Of a stretch of 64,000 nucleotides of DNA, positions 35,483 to 47,868 are shown one piece after another (positions within the stretch are counted from its first letter, which is position 1; every line of letters starts with the position of its first letter). The notes beneath the pieces were generated by a model. The model ran no database searches. It was not told where the DNA came from and saw nothing but the letters and a program-made list of their open reading frames with translations. The translations under genes and the position numbers were made by a program. The DNA comes from Paraphaeosphaeria minitans (lineage: Eukaryota > Ascomycota > Dothideomycetes > Pleosporales > Didymosphaeriaceae): contig WJXW01000012.1 in NCBI GenBank assembly GCA_015832175.1, positions 764,001 through 828,000 on the forward strand, written 5' to 3'.

Positions 35483-37163
35483 CTAACCAAGCAACATCTT
35501 CCTGGGGTCCTCGATAAATTCTTTGATCTTCACGAGGAAGGTGACGGCCTCTCGTCCATCGAGGAGGCGGTGATCGTAGGTAAGTGCGAGGTACATCATC
35601 TGGCGACACATTAGCACTTGGTCGCAATTGAAAGAAGTGTCGAGACGACTTACCGGGCGGATTTCGACCTTGCCATTGATGGCAACGGGCTTGTCCTTGA
35701 TTGCGTGCAGACCGAGCACAGCAGTCTGGGGCAAGTTGATGATAGGTGTACCCATCAAACTACCGAAGACGCCGCCGTTGCTGATGGTGAAGGTACCTCC
35801 GGCCATATCCTCGATGGTAAGCTTGTTGTCCCTGGCCTTCTTGCCGAGGTCCGCGATCGCCTGTTCGATTCCAACCATATCCAAAGACTCGGCGTTGCGG
35901 ACGACAGGAGTAACCAAACCCTTCTCAGTAGCGACAGCTACAGAGATATCAACATAATCGCGGTAGACGATGGTGTCACCGCCCTTCGGGCCTTCGATGG
36001 AGGCGTTGACAGCCGGAACCTCTTTCATGGCGAGAATGCAAGCACGCGAGAAGGCGGACATGAAGCCAAGCTTGACGCCCTGCTTCTTAAGGATCTCATC
36101 CTTGTAGAGCTTGCGGAATTCCATTATCGAGGACATGTCGACTTCGTTGAAGGTGGTAAGAGAGGCAGCCGTGTTCTGCGACTGCTTCAAGCGCTCAGCA
36201 ATCCGGAGGCGCATCCGGTTCATCTTGACGCGGCGCTCCTCGCGAGCACCTGGCGCGGCTGCTTTCGGCTCAGACTCGCCCGACTTGGACGGAGTCGGCT
36301 TCTGTGGCGGAGGCGCGGACTTGGACTCCTGCTTTGGCTCGGGCTTCGATTCTTCCTTCTTGGGCTCGGGCTTCTTTTCCTCCTTGGGCTGCTCTCGCTG
36401 GCCCTGGGGCTGGGAAGAAGTCTCCTGCTCCTTTGACGCAGGTTCCTTGGGCTCTTCCTTGGCCTCCTGCTTTGCAGCACCCGAAGGCGCGCCGCCGAGC
36501 TCGAGCTTCACGAGGTCTTGTCCGACCTCAACAGTGTCCTCCTCATTCACGAGGAACTCCTTGATGGTACCAGATTCCGGGGCGTTGACGGATACGTCGA
36601 TCTAGGTATGATTAACCCTGAACCTCGGCTCTCAGCGATGACATAGCGTACTTTGTCCGTCTCGATGGTCGCGATCTCCTCATCCTGCTCGACATAGTCG
36701 CCGACCTCTGATACTCGTTACTTCTGTTCCCTGTGCTGTACGCGCACCACTTACGTTTTGACCATTGTTTCAGGGTTCCCTCAGTGATGGACTCGGCCAT
36801 CTGTGGCACCTTGACTACGGTAGTGTCGGCTGGGCGAGTGTTAGCTGATACGTGTGCATGTTGCTTGGCCACGCGCGAAGATGCGCACCATAACTTCGCG
36901 ACTGCGAAAAAAGAGCAATGCGCTGTGATGACGATTGGGCAGGCCGTCTGAGCAGGTCAGCTTGTGCTCGAAGATGTCAATGGCTACACCGACCTTGAGA
37001 CCTTGTTCAGCAGACCGGACGATGTCGCTCGCGAGACGGCGGAATAGCTGCGTGTCGCAGGGGACGCGGATAGGCGGATAGTTTTGGAGGGCGCGCGAAG
37101 CAGTGGCTGCGATCGCAGCGGTGACGAGGCTGCCAGACGGCGAAGACACTGTTGGCCAGACAT
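35483..37163 (-). CDS. KGD2: Dihydrolipoyllysine-residue succinyltransferase, E2 of 2-oxoglutarate dehydrogenase
   Basis: Transfers the succinyl group to CoA in the mitochondrial 2-oxoglutarate dehydrogenase complex of the TCA cycle. Exons (minus): 37163-37016, 36829-36755, 36707-36652, 36601-35654, 35599-35483; 447 aa. A basic, Ser/Arg-rich N-terminus is the presequence. The lipoyl domain has the acceptor lysine in ETDK (K93, the last codon of exon 3). A long Pro/Lys/Glu linker covers about residues 130-215. The catalytic domain ends with DHRLLDGRE (H419, D423). The last intron (35600-35653) is 54 nt with no stop, so a plain ORF reads through it; GTAAGT, CTAAT and CAG show it is an intron. 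The end of exon 1 is uncertain: the only donor giving the right phase is the weak G|GTCTGC at 37015. Divergent from the complex I gene. Confidence 0.93.
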
Positions 37164-37475
37164 TATGCAGCTCACGATGGACGGCTGGGGTCCTGACGAG
37201 GGGATATGGGGGCGGTGGGAGGAAGGGGGTGGTGGTGAAAAAACGTGAGGGAATTGATTGAGTTGGACGAACTGGCCTTGATGCAGAGCCTCTGTCATAG
37301 CTCAGCCGGAAACCGCGCTAGTCGACAAGGGGCTGGCGCCGAGCTCTCCAGCACCCCGACGTCGAGCAGAGCCACTCGCACATACCGCACCACCACCAGC
37401 CATTGCGACCGCCGACGTAGGGCTCCCTACGCGCAAACACACATACAGACTGCCACCGAGGCGCCCACGGCCGCC
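37164..37475. promoter_or_regulatory. Shared divergent promoter region KGD2 / complex I B22
   Basis: The start codons lie 312 bp apart on opposite strands, so both nuclear-encoded mitochondrial genes must use this stretch. No TATA or CCAAT box stands out. Confidence 0.5.
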
Positions 37476-38001
37476 ATGAGCTCCAGGACCACCGTGCTGT
37501 GCGTCCCCGCCCGCTGCCGCCGTGCCGCGAAAGACCACATGCCGCGCCGCCAGCACCGCTAACAGCACGCAGGAGGCTCTATCGCCGTTCGCTCAAGCTT
37601 GCCCTCGACTGGGCTGTTCACAGATACCTCTGGCGAGGCCAGGCCATGTACATTCGCTCGCTGTTCGAGGCCAACAAGACCGTCGCCGAGCCGCGCCGAC
37701 AGAGGGTACGGCACATGTGCCGTCCATTGCCAGGCAGCATCGCTGACATGCCGGTAGGACTTGATCAAGGAGACAGAGAATCTCCTGGAGAAGTGGAAGC
37801 ACCCGGATCCGTACCGCCCACCCACGGCGCCTGGAGGTGAGTTGTCGGCGACACTTCCCGAACGGCCGCGGACCCGGCTAACACACGCAGGCTCCAAGTA
37901 CGAGCGCAACCTGCCTGCACCCATCCTGGACCGTAAGTATTCCGACTCCCGTCGGCCACTGGTGCTAACGGCGGGTAGCTCCTCCGAAGATGACGTTGTA
38001 G
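37476..38001 (+). CDS. NADH:ubiquinone oxidoreductase subunit B22 (NDUFB9), LYR protein
   Basis: Accessory subunit of mitochondrial complex I, in the membrane arm. Five exons: 37476-37498, 37573-37705, 37758-37836, 37891-37932, 37979-38001; 99 aa, the usual size in fungi. The LYR motif is created across the first splice junction (CT|G AGG CTC TAT, giving V-L-R-L-Y-R-R-S). Downstream are the typical blocks WRGQAMYIRSLFEAN, KHPDPYRPPTAPGGSKYERN and a Pro-rich end. All four introns are 46-74 nt with GT/AG ends, and GCTAAC branch sites are visible in three. No open frame longer than a few tens of codons exposes the gene, so it is easily missed without splicing. Confidence 0.9.
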
Positions 38002-39479
<1,478 letters not shown>

Positions 39480-39949
39480 TGTGAAGGTGATGTGATGGGG
39501 GGTAGAACTGGAAAGTTGCTGAGGTGCCGGAGCTGGAATGGGTGCGGTGGGTGGCGTGGGTGGTGAGTGTCGAGACGATGGGTGGAAGGTCGACGTCGGG
39601 GGCGGCGGCAGCTTATAAGGACGGTGCGGCGTGTTGTGGTGCGCGAGATCAACCTGCCTCGCTAGCGCGCGTCGCGGCCGCCCAGATCACAGGCGCTGCG
39701 GGCGCTGCCCTTCTCTCGCCTGCTCGCTTACTGCGCCCACGCCCACCAGAGCAGCGGCGACGCACGGACCCCGCAGGCGCCGCTGGATCACAACACGCGG
39801 CGCGCTCCCATAAGAAGCGCGTCCCCCGCCGTCGACGACCTTTCTCCTTCATCTCGACACTCGCACCCGCATCAACCCGCATCTCACACACGCCCAGCTC
39901 TTACCCACACACCACTTTTACAGCAACCCCCCTCTCCGCCACTCTCAAA
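39480..39949. promoter_or_regulatory. Shared H2A-H2B divergent promoter
   Basis: 470 bp between the two start codons. A TTATAA element lies at 39613-39618, about 135 bp upstream of the H2A start. The right half is pyrimidine/C-rich (39840-39945), typical of the leader of a highly expressed fungal gene. Confidence 0.6.
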
Positions 39950-40547
<598 letters not shown>

Positions 40548-41445
40548 GCGTGTTTGGTTGGCTGTTGGGTTCTTTTCATGGGTTTCATCTCTTCGTTCAG
40601 TGTTTTGAATGAAGTCGGTTATGGGGTCGGTGTTCATGGGTCATTTTAATGCGATCATGGGACGGTTTGTTTGTCTCTCAGGCCGTAGATCTTATGGTCT
40701 GACTACGGGGTCCGATATCCAATGAGGGTGTATAGTATACCTCGGAATGAATCAATTCTTCCACTTCATCACTTGCACTCCCATTTTCATCATTTTGTGG
40801 CATTTGCACCTCCAACCCTTCCCGTCGTTATCACGTCCCAATTCTGCTTACGTTTCTGGTAAAGCGCGCCGACGATCGATCGAGCTCGCTTCCTGACCGG
40901 ACATGTGGACGACCTGGCAGCATTCGGAATCTTTGCACGGCGACTTGACCACGGCGCATGTGACGTGACTCGCGGATGCTCGCGGCGATTCCCAACCGCA
41001 AGCACGTGGGCGAAATAACCACCCGTTTCGCCCGCGAACTGTCTGTAAGAGTTGGTACAAACCTGTGTCCAGCGATTTAGTTCAAAATGTCGACCGCCGC
41101 CAATACCCGCGGCATCCCTGGGCGTGAGAACCAGGGCGGGTTTTGGATGCGTACGGAGCGGCGATCTGATCGTGGTAACCCAGGAGAGTTGGCAATCTTC
41201 GATTCATTGTCATGGGTAATATCAATCATGATACACCTTCCACATGTGTGGCAACAGGTTGCGGAGCTTATGGATATATCTACGCAAACTCCAGCCCTCA
41301 ATGCAATTCAAGTACAAACAGTCAAACCCCAGACAGGTCTGCTCAAAGTCACTTCCGCCTCGCAGCCAAGAATCGGATACCAGCGGCATATCTCGCAATA
41401 CCGTAATGGAATGGCGCCGTGCAAAACTAGGGTAATCGTCGCTCT
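40548..41445. other. Intergenic region between convergent H2B and ATG4
   Basis: Nothing firm. A frame beginning ATG at 41087 with a good start context is described among the rejected items. Confidence 0.5.
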
Positions 41446-42853
41446 CTACTGCAAGCCGTCTTCGTCGAAGCTTTCTACTTCGTCAACCGCACCAGCCCTT
41501 TCCTGACCGCGCGGCGGCGGCTCAGCATCGCTGATGTGAACGATAGACTTGCCCTGTACGCTCACCACGCCTTCCTTCCACTGTTCGTATTCGTCCTCGT
41601 CGCGGATGAGGAATGTGATGAGCATCGACGGGTCCATCTCGCGGATCTCTATGCGCCGGAGGCGGCGAGTATGACAGTTGGCAATATCCTCTGCGGTGTA
41701 TGCGGAAGGGTCATCGTGGTAAGGTAGAAGAGGGCGCGTAACGTGCGGGTCAAGGTAAAAGAAGTAGTTGCCTTGAGTCCCCACAAAGTAGTGCGATGCA
41801 GAGGGGCGACCACTGGAGAGGATTAGCTTTGTGGCGTGGAACAGTACATGTGTGACTCACCCAGCGATGCCTACGGATTGCTTCATTTGCAATGACGTCT
41901 TCAAGGCTTCCCAGTACACAGGCGTGATCTTCTCAATGCCCAGCCGGGTGCCTACGAGTATGAGGGTCGGTTGCCATTTGCCATCGTCGTCGATGGCGAC
42001 TTCCTTGAGTTTGTCCTCGTAGATGTCGGCGCCGTCACCGGAGTTGTACACCTTCAAGCCTGCTTCCGGATACTTCTTGACGAGGTCTTGGATGCACCGC
42101 GCTGTTGCTGACGGACCAAACCATTCGCCGGGATATTTGCCGCATTCTGCTGCCCCGTGTTCTACAAAGCGATGTATTGAGAAGGGTGCTTGTGGGTCGT
42201 CGGCGAACAGCGAGAGTATGGGACGGTCGTCCTGCTTTGTCTGTGACTCTTGCAGCCTCCAATCTACCTTCATGTCAGTACGCACTATTTCCATGCATGA
42301 AGAGCAGTGTGGTACCTCGTCCTAACCGCAGCTCTATGAGTGCGTTCGCAAGTATGCACTGGCCAGACCGTATCATGCAGCCAAAGCCCGAGTCCGACGT
42401 GAAGGCGCTTTGCGCCAAGTTCTGCATCCGGACCCTGAAGCTCATGGCCGCTGTTGCCTTGCGGTCCTGGCTCTTCTGAATAGGTGAGAAGCCAGACCGA
42501 TATGTCATCCACGCCCTCGACTCGAAGTCATCTAGGAAGGCATGGGGCCAACCGCCGTACTGATCCGGATCCTCTCCACCATTTGGAGCCTCTTTGCCAC
42601 CAGACTCGTCTGCGCTGGTGCGTATCCAGCTGTCTTCCTCGGAAAGACCTGGTCGCTCGGGTCGCTCGTTCCGAGGTGCGGGAGAAGCAGCTGGAGGTGT
42701 GCCTTCAATCGGGGCAGATGCAGGCTTCGGCGCCGGGGCTTTGGAATCATATCGCCGGCCCAGACACCATATGTGATCGTTGCTGTTGTTGGTCGGGAGC
42801 GGGTCGTATACAGAGCGCAGTATCGTCCGTCCGACACGTTCGAACTCGTTCAT
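41446..42853 (-). CDS. ATG4: Autophagy cysteine protease Atg4
   Basis: Processes Atg8 at its C-terminal glycine and later releases it from phosphatidylethanolamine. Exons (minus): 42853-42316, 42263-41861, 41812-41446; 435 aa. The start MNEFERVGR matches the family. The catalytic Cys is C159 in SDSGFGCMIRSGQ. The other two catalytic residues are D335 and H337 in YLDPH. Family blocks APFSIHRFVEHGA and GEWFGPSATARCIQDL are intact. Introns are 52 and 48 nt. One oddity: the family has GWGCM around the cysteine and here it is GFGCM. The acidic C-terminal tail (VDEVESFDEDGLQ) is usual for filamentous fungi. Confidence 0.95.
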
Positions 42854-43792
42854 CGCGACGAGTAGCGTGGGTCGAGGCCAGATCCGGGCCAGTTGATGTC
42901 GAGTCCAAGAGGGTGGTCGAGTGCGTGGGTGCTTTGGATGGCTGATGGTCAGGTGTGCACCATGGCTTCTTGTCGAGAACGAGGCTGGGTGCGATGCTGT
43001 GTCGGGGTAGGTGACGTGCGAAGAGTGGCACTGGGGCGCTGGTGCTGGCCTGCCTGGGTTTGGGTTGCGTTGAGGTGGTTGCACGCGGCGAGCTGCAGCT
43101 GGCATCAGCTGCCTGGTCCTGGCCCCGCCCCCGCCGCCACGGCCAGCGCCACCTGTTTCGCCCAGTTGGGCACGACGAACACGTTTGTGCCTGGCAGAGC
43201 CGCACACGGAGGCATTCACATGTTTTATCCCACATCTTAGGGTGAATTTCGTTGTACTGGTCTATGCTTCCCAATGTGCATTGCAAAAGCTTAGCCAGAT
43301 ACCGCATGGCATTTGAACTTGGCCCTCTGCGCTAGTTGGTGGCGCCATGATTTCTAGACATTACCTTAGCGCTAGCTAGCATAAAAATCGTGGTAAAAGA
43401 ATGTGTAGAGATTTTTCAAAACTCTAATATTATATAAAAAACTGTCTTTATTATTTCTATACTATTCTTATTTTACAAACATTTAATTCAGCTTAAACAG
43501 CAAAGAATTGTTAGTTTAGGGAAATTATAAGACAAATCAGGCATCTATCTACATAAGGACATCTAGACTTAGCCTCGTTAAAGTTTAATTCGTATTCTTC
43601 ATGTTAGATTCACTGAACTCTTGTCGCGATGACCTGCACCCTCGCGCCAGGTGCGGTACCTTCCCTGTCGCCGCTTATCGATACGGTCCCGCCGCCACTC
43701 AAGTGCCCGCGTCACGACATTTCTTCCCGTTTGCTTGCGCGCCATCTTGCATCCTCATCCTCGCCTTGACACACCCAGCGTCGGTCGTCACC
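42854..43792. promoter_or_regulatory. Divergent promoter region ATG4 / SQS1 with an AT-rich islet
   Basis: 939 bp between start codons. Bases about 43340-43600 are strikingly AT-rich (many T/A runs, TATTATATAAAAAAC), unlike the GC-rich DNA on both sides. Upstream of that, 43040-43140 is G/C-rich in the ATG4 leader. Confidence 0.5.
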
Positions 43793-46287
43793 ATGGGAAA
43801 GAAGAAGGGGAAAGGAAAGGGAAAGGGAAAGGGACAAGGGACCCCCAAAGGAACCCCCAAAACCATTGCGCGTCGTGCGTCGCCACAACAGCTCTCGTCT
43901 CGCTATGGAACGCCGCGCTCGCAGATTCAGGAAGGTACGCCAACATCGCGCCTTCCTTTCCGTTTACCTCTATTAACATGGCCTATGTAGCGGTGTCGGC
44001 GGTGACACAGCAATTCTCTCTGCGTGACGAAGCACGTTATATGAGCTCCCACCGCTCTTCTGCCCTCGACTCTACAAAGAAGCTCCGCCACATGCCCATT
44101 GCCTTCGTAAGTGCAGGCTGTCTGGAAGGCACCGTGAAAGAGAAGCCGCCTTCCATCGAGCCCACCCACGGTCCCGCGTCACCCTCTCCGCCTCAGAGCC
44201 CCGTCGCTACCGCTGCTCTCGCTCAGATGACGATCCGCAGTCCCTCACCGGCACCATCCGCGGCCTCGGACTCCTCTGGCGCCTCATCTGAGGAGCTTAT
44301 CGTCTTCAGAGGACGTGGACACACGCCACTCACCCGGAATGACTCTCCGTCCCTTCCCACACAGGCTGGCACCACTTCTGTCGTCGTTTCTCTCACTATC
44401 GAGTCCACCCACGGTGCCATGCCGTCGCAGTCGCAGCCGGATTCGCTCGTACCAACACCTATTCTCTCCATCGCCACTCCCCAACTCACACACAGCTCAT
44501 CCAACGCACATAGAGCAACGTACGCCCACCGGCCCAAGACCTCCGTGAAAGCGGATCATATCATGGCGCCCGCTGCGGCTGATGCTGCTGCCGAGACCAT
44601 CGATTCGACTAATATCCTACCGTCCCAGGCTCAGTCTGACACTGCGAACGGAGTCATCGACTCCCACTTTGAGAAACGCCGTGGTGGACGTGCTCGCTGG
44701 GAAGGCAAGTCCGCCGAATGGGTGTCCAGGAGCAAGCCAGGGATCGGATGGCTGCCTTCGAACGAGCGGCCCGACATGGACGCATTCGTGAACGGCGAGG
44801 TAGATCCTCGTGACATGGCTCTGGACGACTATTTACAGAACACCGAGGCTTTTGGTCTGACTGGCGATATGCTTGGCTTCGCTGCAGGTCGTGAGCTGGA
44901 CCTTGATGCAGGAAGCCACAACGATTGGGAGTCCGAGGAGGAGCCCGAGTTACCGCGGCAGCTCGAACATGACGAAAACGACGGGTGGACGTCAGATCTG
45001 GCTCGCGACCTCGACGTGTTGAGCACCTCGGACGACGTTGAAGGCATCATTGCTCATATCACTGGTCGACGCACGCGGCCGCACGGCGTTCAATATCAGG
45101 TCGTTTACGAGGGATGTACGCGAGACGATGCTCGTTGGCTACCAGTCGCCTTTCTAACCACGCCATTTGACAAAGTCCTTATTGAGACGTACGAAGCCCA
45201 GCGCTTAGCTCGTGAGCAGCAGCAATTATCTAGCAGCTCTGACAGCGAATCTGAGTTCAACATTGATGGCGACTCGAGCGAAGAGCAGGATGATATGGAC
45301 GACGAGCAACTTGCGCGAGCTCTTCATAGGCAGGAAGAATTGGGTATCGATGGCGATGATTTTGTCTTGTATGGCGCGGACCAATTTTTCAGTGGTCCAA
45401 TTAGCACGGCCTCTAGAGCTTCCAGAGCTACCTTCGATCGCCCGAACAAGAGGAGGCAACAGCGAGCTGGTGGGGACCGGCGTACCGAGCCCATTTTCCC
45501 CTCAGCTTCAGCAATGGCCGATGCGCTCGACATGGATTCTTATAGCGGCTTCGACATCATGGACACCGAGCGTCCCTCTCTGAAACTCAAAAAGAAAGGC
45601 CGGCGGGGCCAGCTGCCGCCTGAGCTTGACGATCCTGATCTGAACGAACAGCTGCAGGCATCGTGGGATGCCGATCGTCGTAAGAAGCGCCTTAAGAAGG
45701 GCGAGCGGGAGGAGCTTCGAAGGCAAGGCCTGTTGGGTAGGAAAGACAAGACTCCAAAACTCAGTGTGAAGTACAAAGACGGTTTTGTTGTGGAGGATGT
45801 CATGGAGGAAATTCGGGATTTCTGGGCGACAGATATGACGACGCTCTCATTACCTGCTATGGAAGCACATCGACGCGCTATCATACATCAATTCGTGGGT
45901 GAGTTTGGCATCAACTCCAAATCCCAGGGTGATGGGGCCAAACGTCATACGATACTCTCAAAGACTGTCCGTACACTTCAGTTTGACGATGATCTGTTCG
46001 ACAGCACCTTGGCGCAAAAGAAGTATTCGCGTCGTCTGCATGCTGTGAGCAACTACCATCCGCGGCAGAAGAAGGACAAGGGTACGAGGACGCGTCCGAC
46101 GGTATCGTACAAGGATGGTGAAGTTGTCGGCGCGAAAGCCCCAGAGCTGGGTATTGAAAACAAGGGCCGCGCTATGCTCGAGAAGATGGGCTGGAGCAAG
46201 GGTATGGCGCTCGGTGCCATGGATAACAAGGGCATCTTGCAGCCTATTCCCCATACGGTGAAGATCACGAAGGCCGGGTTGCGGTAG
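43793..46287 (+). CDS. SQS1: R3H and G-patch protein Sqs1-like (pre-mRNA splicing/ribosome biogenesis)
   Basis: In yeast Sqs1/Pfa1 activates the DEAH helicase Prp43 through its G-patch. Exons 43793-43934 and 43991-46287; 812 aa. The start lies in CACCATGGGAAAGAAG, followed by a Lys/Gly repeat (KGKGKGKGKGQG). After the intron the block SLRDEARYM...KKLRHMPIAF is a family signature. An R3H domain lies at about residues 650-705 and the G-patch at about 766-810 (NKGRAMLEKMGWSKGMALG). Between them are acidic low-complexity stretches. The open frame seen upstream of 43793 is 5' leader. The 56-nt intron interrupts codon 48. Named by domain order; the symbol follows yeast. Confidence 0.88.
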
Positions 46288-47868
46288 AGCGGCGATCCTG
46301 CGTATGATAACTTTGACTCAGGCGAAGGAGTGAAGAGAACACGTAGAACCAGGCGCCATCGCAATTGACGGCGGCGGCAAGTCCTGTTCACTGCTGCGCT
46401 TTGGTCTTGGCTTTCTTTCTTTGTTACCATGATACTTCTAGTGGCGAGGCTTGCTTGTATAATAACTCATATTTCGCTTCGTTGGACGCTTTCGAAACAC
46501 ATGCGAAAGCAGTTGGAGCAGTTGCAGTTCTGCATGGAGGCATCATTGGGTCTATGGTGGTTTGGCACTGCAGCAGTGCATGTCGTGGGAAAGCATGATT
46601 CACAAGGCGCGGAATGATATGAGCATTCATAGAACCTTGATCGATGCAGTGACCTCACGGCCGCAATCACATTGTTTGTCCACACCTCTCCTTGGTAGAC
46701 TGTGTCTGATTATCTCTGTTCTTATCCTTCTGTGCGTTCGTAACTTGTCTGGCCACGTGTGTGTGTATGAACACTGTTTCTATAGTAGCCTCTTCTGTCA
46801 TTTTGGAAAATCTCTGGTCGGTATTCTACGCCATTTTAGTGCAGCATTATGTGCGAGAGGCTCCTCTCTTAATGGGAGTGTTGAAGTCGTGGGTGGTGGT
46901 CGTCTCGCAAGGCGATCAATCTGCCTGCAGCGATAGGTACATGCGGAACATAACCCCCCATAACGCACACAATACTCATCTAGACCCGGAATTACTGTTA
47001 CTTATACTACAGACTCAACTCCTAGGTATCAAACATGGGTCTGTGATTGCGTGTCTCGTCGGCGACGTTGTGAGCTTTTGTGAAGGCAGTTGTTAATTCC
47101 CTCCAGCGAAACAGCACTTCAAGATTGGAAAAAAACCAGCGTCCACCACAAACGGGGCACAACAGCGAACAAATTGAGCGAGTAGCATTTCCAAGTCGGG
47201 GTACTAAAATGACATTTATTTTATCGGCTCTAATCTGGATAGAGGGTGTTCTACCTCATGTTTGCATGCGTGGCACCTGCGCTTGCGGAGACGTGGACGC
47301 CCACGTTAATATAGGTAGCAGTCCATGCACCTGGAAAATCCCGATACTCCGTACCAAACTAGGTAGGACTAGTAAGCCATAATTCAAGTAGCTGTACCAT
47401 GTCTCATGTGATACCTTGATCTTGACGCGGAAAACAAATGCCGCCTACACACAATAGTAGCGGTTCACAGACCGGTGAAAACAGGAGTGAAGTTTCAAAA
47501 TCAACCAAGCCAAACGAGCGAGCTGCTTGTTTACAAGGGATTCGAGAGAAGTTCCAGTCTCGGCCATTTGAGATTAGGATTGGGCGACATATATGCGCCG
47601 TCACCCGAATACTCGTGTGGAACTAGAGGTCGGCTACCAGCTGGATAGGCAACAACGTGCAAATAATCGGGATCAAAGACTACGTTTCCATTACTTGGTT
47701 AATTGCCTGTTCAAAAGCCGTGGCTTTTTATCGCATTGTCCAGGTTTACGTGTACGGTTCATTGCGCACACGAAACTACATTTCGTGCACCCATAACACG
47801 CTGATTACGCTTCAAAAGTACTCCATTCCCGGTGTGTCCAGATGTAGCCACAGCCGACCCGCTCCGTC
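46288..47868. other. 1.6-kb region between convergent SQS1 and AAA ATPase genes
   Basis: Unusually long for a convergent gap in this compartment. Only short frames without domains; no tRNA or repeat recognised. Confidence 0.5.

Noticed and set aside
35618..36605. Long + strand frames opposite KGD2
   Set aside because: Mirror frames of a strongly biased coding sequence; Leu/Gly/Ser-rich translation of the Pro/Glu/Lys linker.
39524..39949. In-frame N-terminal extension of H2B
   Set aside because: The frame is open by chance through the promoter/leader; the histone starts at [10 protein letters not shown] (39950) with a strong context and family-typical length.
41087..41506. 139-codon + frame starting ATG in a good context between H2B and ATG4
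   Set aside because: No recognisable domain, composition not convincingly coding, and it overlaps the 3' end of ATG4 on the other strand. Could be a short transcript, but nothing in the sequence supports a protein.
42275..43219. Extension of ATG4 upstream of residue 1
   Set aside because: The family N-terminus ERVGR begins at 42853; the upstream part is Arg/Pro-rich leader.
43651..43792. Upstream extension of SQS1
   Set aside because: It lies in a different frame from the Lys/Gly-rich start at 43793; splicing 43934 to 43991 explains the open frame.
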